Shown here: piece by piece, positions 54,501 through 64,000 of the stretch
How positions within the stretch are numbered: position 1 is the first letter of the stretch
Layout: each line of letters starts with the position of its first letter
Assembly (NCBI GenBank): GCA_964017195.1
Contig: OZ024888.1
Coordinates: forward strand, 14,685,701 to 14,749,700
Origin: Siderastrea radians
Lineage: Eukaryota > Cnidaria > Anthozoa > Scleractinia > Rhizangiidae
Reading direction: 5' to 3'
Length of the DNA stretch: 64,000 nt
Notes under the pieces: generated by a model
Databases searched by the model: none
What the model was told of the DNA's origin: nothing
What the model saw: the letters and a program-made list of their open reading frames with translations, nothing else
Translations under genes and position numbers: made by a program

Positions 54501-55040
54501 GTCGCCGAGAGTTGAAGGATGAGAGTGACTATCGATAGCACCGGCCAAACGAAGACGAGAGCTCTCCGAGAGTTTAACGTGTGATTTCACCGCGTAACAA
54601 TTTTTGAACCTGGGAGCTAATGTCACGCGAGTCCTTTTTTGCAACATACAAGTCATTGAGCTTGAGATGAAAATAAAATCTCATCATTAGTCCACTTTTT
54701 CCATGCAGTTTTGTTTTCTTTGCTTACTGGTGTCAGAGGCCATTTTGTTCAAGCGACGAGACTTGACCGTGAACACTTACGACCGGCTTTTTGAGCCCAC
54801 TGAACAAAATAAGGCAACTGCTGACCGCAAAACTCTCGTGCAACTCTCTTGTCTAGGCCAGACGAGAGAAAACTCCCAATTGACTCTCATGAAAAATTTG
54901 AACAAGTTCAAATTCGACAAGAGTGGCCGAGAGCAAGCAAGAGTCGCCGAGAGCGCATGAGAGTTTAAGGCCAAAAGAGAGCGAGCGTTAGAACTCTCGG
55001 TTACTCTAGGCGACTCTCGCTCTCGTTTGGCCACAGCTTA
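54501..55040. repeat. GAGAGT-rich element with inverted ends
   Basis: GGCCAAACGAAGACGAGAGC near 54544 is mirrored by GCTCTCGTTTGGCC near 55020. GAGAGT or its complement occurs more than ten times, concentrated at both ends, as in subterminal repeats of some DNA elements. The interior ORFs (54703-54960; 54777-55034) are antisense to each other and unsupported. Confidence 0.5.
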
Positions 55041-56362
55041 TAAACGGAAGGTTTAATACATTACATCCCCGGGTTAGAAACAGGAGCGTACCCAGGGGAG
55101 GGTTCCAGGGGTTCCGGAACCCCCCTTCATGGTTTAAAATTTTACATGTAACAAGCAAACTATCCACATAAGACTATGTAACATCAATTCAGGGATAACA
55201 GAATCAAAATTCCTGACGTATGGATACAATGCAAAAAACAAAAAGGGGACGAAATGACCAGTACATCGGCAAACTGATGAGGGAACAGCTTTAAATTGGA
55301 CCTCTAAGAAACAACTTCTGACTGGAACAATGAGGATCAAAACCTGATAAGGTCTGGCAGTAACGAGTGGAAATATTGCAATCTACAGCTCAAGTAACCA
55401 CTTTCGTGTGATTATATTGTTACCTACAATGATGACAAATAAGCAACTTTTTTGACAAATTAAGTTGTAATTTCTATCTGGAAAACACTTCAGATTATTG
55501 CTCAGATGTCAACATTGCAAGTAAAAAGACCTGGAGTCTTTGTTTTATTGATAGTGATACAATACTGTCGTTCAACATACTGTATCTTCCAAAAAACGTT
55601 TTCGAACATAAAACAATTGGGAAGAGTCTATAAGCTTGCAATCGATGATCTCATTGTTTTGGTTGTGAGATGCCACTGTTTGACATGGAGTCTAATTTTA
55701 CTGAGTTTGGTACAAAACGTGGACCCCACCCACAAGTGGACCCCACCTGGACTGCCTATTTTTCTATATTATATACATTTACATATAACATTTGAATGAT
55801 ATTGTTCCATTTAGTTTGGTTCTATTTAGAACTTGAACACAACAGGGAAATTCAAGCAAAATAAAGCATCCAGTTATGTAAACATGTAAGACTTAGATCG
55901 ATTCTCACAGAAATGACACATTATTACAACGTTGTATTTGCATGTGGAGAAAAGACGCCCACCTTTAGCTATTCAAAGACGAAGTTCTTTCTCGACTTTC
56001 TCCATTTAAAGCACAGATATGCAGCCACACCTTTCAAAACACAGATAAATGCAGATAAATGTTCAACCAAGGCTGGAATTAAGTTAAAAACCACCACACA
56101 AGCACAGGTGTAAAAAATTTGCATACTTAGGAGGAAACAGAAGAAATGTGATCATTATAATAAATTGTTAGTTTACTTTGATATCCAACTCAATGGAATT
56201 TGCCCTTCGAATAATGAATAAAACAAGCACAAAATTAACATATTATTGCCACAATATTCAAATATACTCCAGTTTCAAAACACAATTTTACACCTCAGCG
56301 GGTACTCTTAGGTACAAGCTGTAATGGCATGAACCGCTGTGAAGGCCATGGTTTTCACCCAT
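55041..56362. other. No gene recognised
   Basis: CAGGAGCGTACCCAGGGGAG at 55080 looks like one end of a DNA element, but no partner end was found. A doubled GTGGACCCCACC occurs at 55720-55747. Frames at 55506-55799 and 55913-56113 are unsupported. Confidence 0.35.
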
Positions 56363-56366
56363 TTAA

Positions 56367-57397
56367 CCCTTTTAAGTCCCAAGAGTGACAAGCATCTAAT
56401 TTCTCCTTACAATATCACTAGTTGATCAAATATACAGGTCACAAGAATAAAGAAAATGATCTCCAGACATGAAATGTGTTGATATACAGTGGAATTCCGA
56501 TTTTTTGAACCTGTAAGGGAAATGGAAATTGGTTCGAAAAATCGGAAGTTCGAAAAATCGAAGGTGGCATCAAATTAGACCTGTTTTACCGTAGAATGGT
56601 TTTATAAGATCCAAGAAAGCAGATAACAACGGTATATCACTCTTGCTAATGTGTGAACCATCTTTATTTACCAACAAAACGTGCATTTAAAACAAAAAGA
56701 AAATTTAAGAATTTAAGCCAACTTCAGCAGAACAAAAACCGGACTGTACTTATACATGTGTCTGTTATTTTGTGCCGACTGTTGACTGCATTTCCTTCCC
56801 CTTACTTTATCAGAAAAAAAGTACCATGTACTCCACGGTTTAAAGGAACAGCAAAATTTATTAATGTGCTATGGGAAGAGCTTGAAAAATGCAACTAAAC
56901 GAAGGAACTTTGATCATGTACAGTAATTTAAGACCCTCGATTGTGTAACAACGGCGTTGTTAAGTTTCGTCAAAATGACTTCAATGACAGATTTGTCACT
57001 TGCTTTGTAATAAAAAATGCATAAAAACACCTTCTCCAGAATTTGTTAATTGCATCCAGGTGTGTATGTGGCTAAAACCCGTTTTTGTGGGTTCCTGAGT
57101 TTTCAAAGTTCGAGAAATCGAATGTAAATTTTTGAAAGGAAGAAAGAATTTATAGTTCGAAATATCAGGAGTTTTCAAAAAGCAAGCATTCGAAAAATCG
57201 GGGGTAAAATTGCAGTGTTTGACGGAAGTAAATCCAAGGGAAACGACTTTTGGTTCAAAGAATCGGGAGTTTCGAATAATCGAGTATTCGAAAAATCGGG
57301 ATTCCACTGTATAATCAAATTCTCCCAACTAGTAACATGAGAAATATATGGAGAACAGTGAGGAGAATATGCATTTGGATATTAGGGCTTCAAAGGG
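56367..57397. mobile_element. TTAA-type MITE interrupted by a pogo-like element
   Basis: CCCTTTTAAGTCCC at the left and GGGCTTCAAAGGG at the right are inverted, with TTAA at 56363-56366 and 57398-57401. Without the insert it is ~206 bp and matches, inverted, the split MITE at 32156-35020. Confidence 0.8.
56487..57309. mobile_element. pogo/Tigger-like non-autonomous element
   Basis: CAGTGGAATTCCGATTTTT…AAAAATCGGGATTCCACTG ends, with TA on both sides (56485-56486, 57310-57311). GTTCGAAAAATCG and TTCGAGAAATCG motifs recur inside both ends. The 823-bp element has no transposase. CAGTG…CGATTTTTCGAA tips are typical of pogo-like Tc1/mariner elements. Confidence 0.8.
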
Positions 57398-57401
57398 TTA
57401 A

Positions 57402-57879
57402 GTGTGAGATAGGATGTAGAGAACAAAGAGTTTTAGTCTAGAATAAGATGCCATTTTCTAGAAAACTAATCAGTGGTATGAGGAAGTTAGACTATAGGAC
57501 AGGGTATCTATTTTTGTGTCTAGTCTAGGATACCGTCGCAAAATGTAGCTGAACATGTGGTTTAAAGTACCAACAGCACATGCCAACTGAAATTAAAATC
57601 TAAACAGTTCTTTACCCAAGGATTTATAGTCTGCAATGTGATAACAATTATAATTTATCCATCTTAATTCCACCACAAGGCCCCCAGGCTCATGAACAGA
57701 CCACTATAGTGACAATAAAAATGTTAAGGGTTTGTATGCAACTTGATCGTGAGTTTAGTCAAGAAACAAAACATGGCAATATTAATAGCCAATACCAGTG
57801 ATTATTATACATTGTAGCCACTATCTGCCTTTTCATTGGCTAAGAGCCTACAGTTAATTCTGGGAATCAGCGCAACAGC
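57402..57879. other. No gene recognised
   Basis: Unique-looking AT-rich sequence without coding signal. Confidence 0.35.
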
Positions 57880-57917
57880 GATTATTCACTAATCTGCTAG
57901 CAGATTAGTGAATAATC
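57880..57917. repeat. Perfect 38-bp palindrome
   Basis: GATTATTCACTAATCTGC and its exact complement meet at GCTAGC with no loop. Weaker complementarity continues outside (GGAATCA-GCGCAAC / GTTGCACGCGC-TGATTTCC). It lies 70 bases upstream of the ATG at 57987. Confidence 0.9.
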
Positions 57918-57986
57918 TGTGGGTTGCACGCGCAATGCATGATTTCCAAGAGCAATGTGAGAGGCATCTGAAAGCGAAGTAAATTC

Positions 57987-58187
57987 ATGGCTCATGGATT
58001 CGCTTCTTCAACCGAGCAAGAAATTGAAAAATGGCTGAAACAAAAAGACTCTGAAAACAAAAGAAGGCTGACAAAAATTGCGAAGGAACTGTTCCACGAA
58101 TATCTTAAGGAAAAAAGCGTTCAGAAGCCGGAAGACAGGACGGACACAAATGTTGAAATTGTTTGCCGTTATTTTGTTTACCTGTAA
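57987..58187 (+). CDS. N-terminal fragment resembling Crypton-type tyrosine recombinase
   Basis: ATG frame of 66 codons: MAHGFASSTEQEIEKWLKQK, then DSENKRRLTKIAKELFHEYL and KEKSVQKPEDRT. The pattern (FAS-T-E-EIEK, KDSEN, TK-A, F-EYLKEK) is that of the N-terminal helical, core-binding-like segment found in Crypton-derived DUF3504 proteins. The catalytic Arg-His-Arg-Tyr domain is absent; the frame ends 60 residues on, at or just before a CCT|GTAAAAC donor-like site. It could be a first exon whose partners lie elsewhere or are lost, or a degenerate remnant. A small MITE follows 12 bases downstream. Confidence 0.45.
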   Translation: MAHGFASSTEQEIEKWLKQKDSENKRRLTKIAKELFHEYLKEKSVQKPEDRTDTNVEIVCRYFVYL

Positions 58188-58198
58188 AACAATGTATA

Positions 58199-58325
58199 AT
58201 AAAACAATTATTAGATTCGGTTTTTGTGATATTTTTGCCTCAGCCTCCGGCTTTGGCTGATAACAGTTAACTCGACCTTGATTATTCCAGATATCGCAAA
58301 AACCAAATCTAATAATTGTTTATTA
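58199..58325. repeat. MITE with AAACAATTATTAGATT ends
   Basis: AAAACAATTATTAGATTCGG and CCAAATCTAATAATTGTTT are inverted ~30-bp ends of a 127-bp element. Tip similar to the elements at 6781 and 16326. Confidence 0.75.
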
Positions 58326-58339
58326 AATCAGTCAGGTAT

Positions 58340-58540
58340 GATCATCCGGGTGAGTGCAGCCCTGAGGAGGACTCAGTTTGTGGTGACATTTCCTGACGTT
58401 TCCACAACCCAAGGGGATGTCATCATCGGAGTGACTCCGATGAGTTGACCCTGATGATGACTTCCGCTCAGGTTCTCAAAACGTCAGTCAATGTCACCAC
58501 AAACAGTCACTTCTTAGGTCTAAACTCTCCCGGACTGATA
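58340..58540. repeat. Inverted-repeat sequence
   Basis: TTTGTGGTGACATTTCCTGA-CGTTT (58378-58402) pairs with AAACGTCAGTCAATGTCACC (58478-58497). The interior has GATGTCATCATCGGAGTGAC with a CTCCGATGAG dyad. Non-coding. Confidence 0.55.
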
Positions 58541-58949
58541 TGATGATATTAAGACCCTGGTATGATATGACTCCTGGGTTCACACCATCTACAATGAATA
58601 GCCAAAAAGTTAACATACCAGATCACTTGTTGCTCATGTATTGTTTCTTGACTGCCCAGAAGTCATTCAACCACATTTCAGCTGGTTTTAAAATAACAGG
58701 TTTCCCTCACCTCTGGTGTTAACTTTATGGGCTATTTATTGTCATTTTTTGTTTCCTGATAGAACTAGCAAACATTAAGTCATACACAAATCCTTATATT
58801 TTGCCACTGAAGTGGTCTGTTTGTGAGCCTGAGGGCCCTGTGTTTCCACTAATGCACACGAAGGGTGCATGCATGCAGCTCAACTGATTTTTCAGGTAGC
58901 CAAAGCTTTAGTTGTGACTGAAAATCAATAAAATTCATAAAAACTCGCT
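58541..58949. other. No gene recognised
   Basis: A 60-codon frame at 58540-58722 has no feature. Confidence 0.3.
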
Positions 58950-59150
58950 GTTGTCTTCTTACGAGACAATTCACACAATAACGTGGACATGACAAAATCT
59001 ACTGTGTCCGAGCACAACATTTCATGTGTGAAGCATGCTGGGCTATTTGTGCTTGCTTGCCATGCACATGCACCTCCCTGACACAGTAGATTTTGTCAAT
59101 AAGTCTGCTTTATTGTACGAATTGTCCAATACGGAGAAGACAACTGTAGC
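58950..59150. repeat. Foldback element, ~65-bp arms
   Basis: GTTGTCTTCTTACGAGACAA…GACAAAATCTACTGTGTC is mirrored by GACACAGTAGATTTTGTC…TTGTCCAATACGGAGAAGAC-AAC. The central ~65 bp is GC-richer. Confidence 0.7.
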
Positions 59151-59154
59151 CAGA

Positions 59155-59155
59155 C

Positions 59156-59189
<34 letters not shown>

Positions 59190-59490
59190 GTAATGATGAT
59201 TTAGATAGCGCTGTTTCTACAGGGTATCCAACAGCGCTTTACAATATTTAAAATTCAATAATAGAATTGACAATATTTACAATTAAACAAAATACTAATA
59301 ATAATAATAATTATAATAATAATAATAATTGTATAATGCAGTGTCAATTAAAAAATACGCTTAAAAAGAAAGGTTTTCAGCTTTGTTTTAAAAGTAGTCA
59401 AGGACTTGCAGCTCCTCATATCCTCTGGAAGAGAGTTCCATGACACTGGTGCAATATATGAAAATGCTCTCTGACCATATGTCTTAAGAC
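59155..59490 (-). mobile_element. 5'-truncated LINE 3' end (CR1/L2-like)
   Basis: The minus strand encodes LKTYGQRAFSYIAPVSWNSL followed by PEDMRSCKSLTTFKTKLKTF and a stop at 59348. This is the typical C-terminal end of CR1/L2/Jockey-type LINE ORF2 proteins. The following ~190 bases (GCGCTGTTGG…CAGCGCTATC hairpin) end in an (ATT)n tail at 59157-59189, as in CR1/L2 3' ends. The upstream part of ORF2 is missing. Confidence 0.75.
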
Positions 59491-59595
59491 AATAACCAAC
59501 TGTACAATATTGTGGGATATTTGTACTCCTTTCAGGAGCTTTCTGTACAATAAGTCATACAGCTGGATAATTATATCATATATATTTGTGTGCAG

Positions 59596-59775
59596 AGGTT
59601 GCCGGACGGATACAGGCACTTCATTTTATGTGCAAGAAGCCCAAAACATTGCCATTTTATAGTGAGAAACGATGGGAAAATTGGAACTTTCCCGGAGTAT
59701 AGTTGTTTATTCACTATGGATAAATTCTGGTTTGAGGAAATTATGAGTGAAAATGGCACATTTGAAGAATTATAG
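59596..59775 (+). CDS. Isolated 3'-terminal exon of an unidentified gene
   Basis: A TTTGTGTGCAG acceptor at 59595 is followed by a 60-codon frame (RLPDGYRHFILCARSPKHC … FTMDKFWFEEIMSENGTFEE L-stop) that has strongly protein-like composition, with Cys, Trp and acidic clusters. The other strand's frame is weaker. Two further in-frame stops follow closely. No upstream exon is recognised in the window; it may belong to a transposon or host gene. Identity unknown. Confidence 0.4.
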   Translation, partial: RLPDGYRHFILCARSPKHCHFIVRNDGKIGTFPEYSCLFTMDKFWFEEIMSENGTFEEL

Positions 59776-60486
59776 TTCATTTAATTTAATGAACACTCAC
59801 TGAGGTATGTTTTTTGCTTTTGTGCAAGTGAACTGACAGGTGTTCAGGTTTCAGGTTTGAAACTTCAACATCCTCCCTTCCCCCCCCCCCCCCCTCCCCT
59901 CGGTCCCTAAATGTAGAGCTTTAGCCACCTGTGCTCAGATTTCCAAGGCCACAACGCTGGAGGGCAAAACAGCTTATAATACTAACTTTTAGTAAAACTT
60001 CTTTCACACTTTTTGCATAAGCAGGCAGCAATCGTGAATAGAGTCAGAAAAAATACGCATAGTTAGTGTACAAGGAAATTTACCAAATGCGGAAATAAGC
60101 TTTGTTAGACATTCGTAAATCATCGTTCATTTAGCGCAATTTTTGTCTTCCACTTAAGACAGTCTCCTTACCTTTACTGAAGCAAACCAAACCAGTCTAT
60201 TAAACTGAATAAAGTACAGTGTAACTGCAAGGAAACGATCGTACCGATCGTACCATGTATCACGGACGACACCAGACGGGTTGATTACACTAGCGCCCAG
60301 TCTACTCGCAGTATTTCTGTCACATGCATCACGATAGCGATTGCTGTTTTCATTCGGTGCAATTGCTGTGCACCTTGTTGACCAATTTGCTTCAGAAAAG
60401 GTACGAAGAAATTTCTAACCACATTTTTTAAATAGAGTGCTGTAAAATTGCAAAGCTTGTTCACGTTTTGAACAGAGAAAATTCTT
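59776..60486. other. No gene recognised
   Basis: A poly-C tract lies at 59879-59896. GATCGTACC is doubled at 60237-60255. Otherwise featureless. Confidence 0.35.
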
Positions 60487-60676
60487 GGAACCTCGATTTA
60501 ACGAAATGCCAAGGGACTGAGAAAATTGGCTCTTTACATGATATCGATCGAGAGTTAACGTTCGTTACTTCGGGGGTACTTTTCCATATATTTTAATACT
60601 GTTACTGGGCTGACGAATATCATTCGTTATACCGAGGATTTCGTTATATAGAGGTTCGTTAAATCGAGGTTCCACT
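60487..60676. repeat. Small MITE with GGAACCTCGATTTAACGAA ends
   Basis: GGAACCTCGATTTAACGAA at the left and TTCGTTAAATCGAGGTTCC at the right are exact inverted ends of a ~190-bp element. Tips resemble pogo-like families. TTCGTTA motifs recur inside. Confidence 0.75.
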
Positions 60677-62050
60677 CGTACATGTAAATTTGTTCATTTA
60701 AGTGGGTCTGTCAAGTAAATAATTTGAACCCGGTGTCATCCTTTCAGTTGAACTCAACCTTTGAAATGAGCTTTTGCCAACACCGTAGAGCTAAATTGAT
60801 GGTGGAATTCGATGATGCGTGGGCACAGAAGTTGAAAAAAATCAACTTCCACAACACAGATTTTCTTTCATTTTTCATAAAACGTAGATAATCGATAAAG
60901 AAAGTGATCAAGCAATTCACAGCCAGCCAATCAGGTTTGAAGAACGTGCAAAGTTCCAGTTCCATTGGGTTTGATTGCCAAACCAGTCACAAAAGCAATA
61001 GAAATAGAACAAAATTGGGTCGATTGAGTTCCATCAAAGTTGCATTTGACACTATTTGACTGTGCTGGCTATTGTTTATTTTAATTTATTGCATCTGCAA
61101 TTAATTTTTGCAAAAGTTATGCATTACACGCAGTTCCAGTTGAACTACAGTGTACAGGGCTGCACTCTAACAGTAATCAGGGGTGGGGGGGGCCTGATGT
61201 ATAACAGTGCTTTCAATAAGCAATGACAGCGACAAAAAACATTGGCTATTTTGCTCAGAGAAGTCGGCTACTTTTTCTGCTTAATTGAAGCAATTAAAGA
61301 AAGATTCTTTCAAACCAGCTTCCTACTTCAAATTAATTTTTATTAAAACCCCTGCTAGAACAAAAATTGCACCTTTGTATGCATTGAAGATAAGTCAAAA
61401 ACAGTAGTGACACAAAGGCTTCCAGCTTTTGTGTATTTCTTGTATTGTAATTTCTTCCAAAATTTTGCAAGCCTTTCTGGTACTAGACTTAACTGCTATC
61501 CCCTTCAGGTGTACATGTATCTTGGTGACCCTAAATATAATGCTAAAATAACAATTTTCCCAACAATATAGTTTCATATAAATTTCTGCAAGTACATGAA
61601 AAAGCTGCGAAACATTTAAGGCATCTCCATGGCCATACAAGTTTCAAAACTCTAACTATTAATAATATTATTGTTCATGCCTCGAAATATAGTAGTAACC
61701 CAATTTCAACTATACTCAAATTTATCCTGACACAAAGATACAGTATCACCTCAAGGTTCTGAGGTATAAACCGTGTGAACTCCCAAAACCAGAGCCAGAG
61801 CCTGAAAAAGATCTGTTTTGTTTTATATAATGTGGTTGGACTTTTGTAATATACTGGATGATTGACAACAGAAAATGATGCTGTATAAAAACCTCTGTGA
61901 TACAATTTGCTTTTTAAAAACCAGAAAGTATATTGATCCTTATAATTAAGTGATTATGCAGGCAGGATGTGGGCAGAATTTTTATTAGCCTTCTGTGAAA
62001 ATCTGGGCATGAAAACAGCAAAATATGTGAGTGGTATACGTGGAATGTTG
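60677..62050. other. No gene recognised
   Basis: Minus frames of 73-81 codons (60744-60965, 61395-61640, 61675-61905) lack domains and splice context. A G-run lies near 61183. Confidence 0.35.
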
Positions 62051-62051
62051 T

Positions 62052-62345
62052 GGGCGTGCAGTGGTGTAGTGGTTGACACATCGGACTTCAGATCTGAAGG
62101 TCGGTGAATCGACGCCCAGTTGCCATCGTCTTGTATCCTTAGACAAGAAACTTTTCCTACATTGTCTCTCTCCAACCCAGGGGTATAAAATTGGTACCGG
62201 TGACATACTGCTGGGGGCAACCCTGCGATAGAGTAGCAGCCCATGCAGGGGGGAGTAACAATACTCTTAGTTGCTTCATTCTACAGAAACTGGGTTAAGC
62301 TCCAGCTCATGTGGGCCTCCTTGGCTTGTGACTGACTTTACGTTT
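62052..62345 (+). mobile_element. tRNA-headed SINE, copy 1
   Basis: The A-box-like GTGGTGTAGTGG and B-box-like GGTGAATCGACGCC are spaced as in a tRNA gene. A body follows (TTGTATCCTTAGACAAGAAA, CAACCCAGGGGTATAA, GGTACCGGTGACAT, ACCCTGCGATAGAGTAG…, GGCCTCCTTGGC) with a T-rich/ACTTTACG tail at 62330-62352. About 80% similar to copy 2. Confidence 0.8.
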
Positions 62346-62621
62346 TTTTTTTTACATGGAATGTTGCACAGCACTGGTTATAAATACAATGGAGAAGTCA
62401 GAAAATTAACTCTGCAACTGTTGTAAGATTTAAGTTTTAAAAGAAAACACATTTATTTTCTGCAAAGTATTGCTGTGGTAAGGAAGTAAAGCTCAAACTA
62501 GGTGAGAAAAATCCTGAGTTTATAGGTTCAAAATCCCATCGAGGTCATAATTTATCTTTCTAGAATGGTGCTCAGTTGGAAATTTGTACGTTAGTTTTCA
62601 GAACTTACATTAACGCTGGGG

Positions 62622-62932
62622 GGGGGGGGGTGCAGTGGTGCAGTGGTCAGTGCGTTGAACTTCAGATCTGAAGGTTGGTGATTCGACGCCCAGTTCCTGC
62701 CATCATGTTGTTTCCTAACACAAGATACTTTGCCCCACATTGTCTTTCTCCACCCAGGTGTATAATTTGGGTACCGGTGACATATTGCTTGGGGATAACC
62801 CTGCGATGGACTAGTATCCCGTCCAAGGGGGAGTAGCAATACTCTCATTTGCTTCATGCTATGGAAACCGGGATAAGCTTCGGCCGTGTGGGCCTCCTTG
62901 GCCCGGGTGCGACTTTATCCTTTATCCTCCTA
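62622..62932 (+). mobile_element. tRNA-headed SINE, copy 2
   Basis: Preceded by a 12-base G-run. A box TGGTGCAGTGG, CTTCAGATCTGAAG in place of an anticodon arm, B box GGTGATTCGACGCC, then the same body as copy 1, ending TTTATCCTTTATCCTCC. The body segment ACCCTGCGATGGACTAGTAT is the source-like sequence of the minisatellite at 48885. Confidence 0.85.
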
Positions 62933-62940
62933 AATTGACA

Positions 62941-63108
62941 CCACAGAATTAATTCTCTGATTTTTAGACAAATGTGATGTGAGTGACGACATGTTTGTTT
63001 GTTTTCTTGTGGCTGTTCCTATCTTATCACATGCCATGCTTCATGTCAAGTGATGGCAAGAATGACATAAGTTAAAACACGTGAGAACAAGCACACAGAA
63101 AAACCTTT
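62941..63108 (+). repeat. Dispersed repeat, partner at 17188-17361
   Basis: Same landmarks and orientation as the copy at 17188. It follows the SINE directly. Confidence 0.7.
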
Positions 63109-63189
63109 TAATTCGCTGGACTATCGTGGCTCTACATGGCATTGTGGTTTAGATAGGTTACAAAGAAAACAATCAATAGTAGTAGTTAT

Positions 63190-63430
63190 GATTAGGGAAT
63201 GAAATCTCAATACAGGATCACCATCCTGTACTCGCGTCAAGTATCATAAGTATGTCGTTCAATGCATGCTTTACTTTCCCAGTCACTTTTTACTTCATCT
63301 TGATCATTCTTATTAGTCTTCTAACTCCGATAATAAGCCCCCCCTCCCCAAAAATATGCCCTCCCCAGAATCTTATTCGCTAAAGGCCCTCCGATTATAA
63401 GTCACCCTCCCAGAGTAAAAGCCTATGGGC
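63190..63430 (-). repeat. Dispersed repeat, inverted partner of 14340-14555
   Basis: Contains GGATCACCATCCTGTACTCG, TACTTTCCCAGTCACTTTTT, TTATTAGTCTTCTAACTCCG and C-runs, the reverse complement of the order seen at 14340. Confidence 0.65.
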
Positions 63431-63433
63431 TTA

Positions 63434-64000
63434 ATATATAGATTTAGCCAAGCCTAAAAGCGGAGCCGCCAAGGAATAAACTGGTGTTCGTTTCTCAAAA
63501 ATAGTCCTGAAAGTTTTTGGCCCGAAATATATTTCGGGGCTTTTTTTGGCTCGTTCGCTTTCAAAAAGTGTTTCTCAAGAAGCGCGAAAGTGTTCCGAAT
63601 TGTCCTCCAATATTTTGGGGATCTGTTCTATAAAACCAAGGTCATTCTAGCGGCTGAACACAGCTCGATCATTTTTTTTTTCAGGCATCAAACTGAACAC
63701 ATACCGGTATTTTACTCACGAGCCGTCTTGCTTTTTGTGAAATCTCCTTGGGTTATTGGCTGTTCGCTTGAATGAACTTGAAACGGAGCTCATTCACAAC
63801 AACAAAATAAAACTTATTCAGAAGTAAATGAGTTATCTTCATCGCGTTCGGATGTTAACAAATAACATCAACTGCCGCTATTAGTTTGGTCAAAAATTTA
63901 TACTGGCATTTCACTGCCATTTTACTGGGATTTCCCGAAAGAAAGGATTTGGGCAGCTTCGAAGCACCTGTAAGAAAATTATCGAAGAAATGTGTAGGTT
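63434..64000 (-). mobile_element. ~2-kb dispersed element, copy C (cut by window end)
   Basis: Starts with the shared terminus (ATATAGATTTAGCCAAGCC) in reverse orientation and runs through TTTTGAGAAACG…-type, GGCTCGTTCGCTTTC, CAAGGTCATTCTAG-CGG and GATGTTAACAAATAACAT landmarks, matching copy A 34265 back to ~33690. It continues beyond the window. A 61-codon frame at 63590-63775 is not supported. Confidence 0.8.

Noticed and set aside
63590..63775. 61-codon ORF in the last kilobase
   Set aside because: It lies inside copy C of the dispersed element, and the corresponding part of copy A is not open in the matching frame over the same span.

Overview
The window is eukaryotic and comes from a repeat-rich animal genome. 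Coding DNA is sparse. The genes that can be read are C2H2 zinc-finger (ZNF) genes with HSGEKPF-type linkers, and almost everything else is transposable elements (TEs), foldback/MITE-type elements, tandem repeats and decayed retroelements. The mix (tRNA-Thr-like tandem repeats, a tRNA-headed SINE, many TTAA and TWA DNA-transposon derivatives, NHL-type and THAP-type transposon proteins, a Penelope-like element) most resembles an anthozoan cnidarian, probably a stony coral. That attribution is inference from the style of the repeats, not from a marker gene.

Layout. 0-11 kb: no convincing gene apart from a possible 67-codon minus-strand ORF near 3.1 kb; a 58-60 bp tandem repeat at 4.0-4.5 kb and several small inverted-repeat elements. 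11.9-13.6 kb: a broken C2H2 zinc-finger gene (ZNF A, minus), disrupted by frameshifts, a 15-bp tandem expansion and a 134-bp insertion whose near-identical copy lies at 16.0 kb. 14-21 kb: repeats and four well-delimited inverted-repeat elements, the best being 1.45 kb with 82-bp terminal inverted repeats and a 13-bp direct repeat. 22-26.2 kb: a 116-bp satellite split by a PIF/Harbinger-like element, then a 3'-truncated Gypsy-type LTR retrotransposon with one in-frame stop. 26.2-29.4 kb: a non-coding block bounded by inverted CCGAGTC-rich ends. 29.4-30.7 kb: the second zinc-finger gene (ZNF B, plus).

31-44 kb is a TE nest. A TTAA-type MITE at 32.15-35.02 kb is split by tRNA-like tandem repeats, which are themselves split by a ~2-kb dispersed element. 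Further on, a 7.17-kb structure with 20-bp terminal inverted repeats (36993-44162) contains three separately delimited insertions: a 634-bp TTAA element, a 2.8-kb element carrying a frameshifted gene with an NHL-like beta-propeller segment, and a 2.25-kb TTAA element carrying a THAP zinc-finger exon (Kolobok-like). Removing the three insertions leaves an outer element of about 1.44 kb.

44-64 kb: a near-perfect foldback element with a 9-bp target duplication; the best gene of the window, a 16-finger C2H2 protein (ZNF C, minus, 47017-48630); a 65-bp minisatellite that matches the body of a SINE present at 62 kb; a second copy of the 2-kb dispersed element; a Penelope-like pseudogene whose RT motif reads YVDG instead of YVDD; a pogo-like element nested in a TTAA MITE; a short ORF resembling the N-terminus of Crypton-type tyrosine recombinases beside a perfect 38-bp palindrome; a LINE 3' end; one isolated terminal exon; two SINE copies; and a third, edge-truncated copy of the dispersed element. 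The three zinc-finger genes are paralogues sharing N-terminal, C-terminal and untranslated sequence; the rest reads as the record of successive insertions around them.
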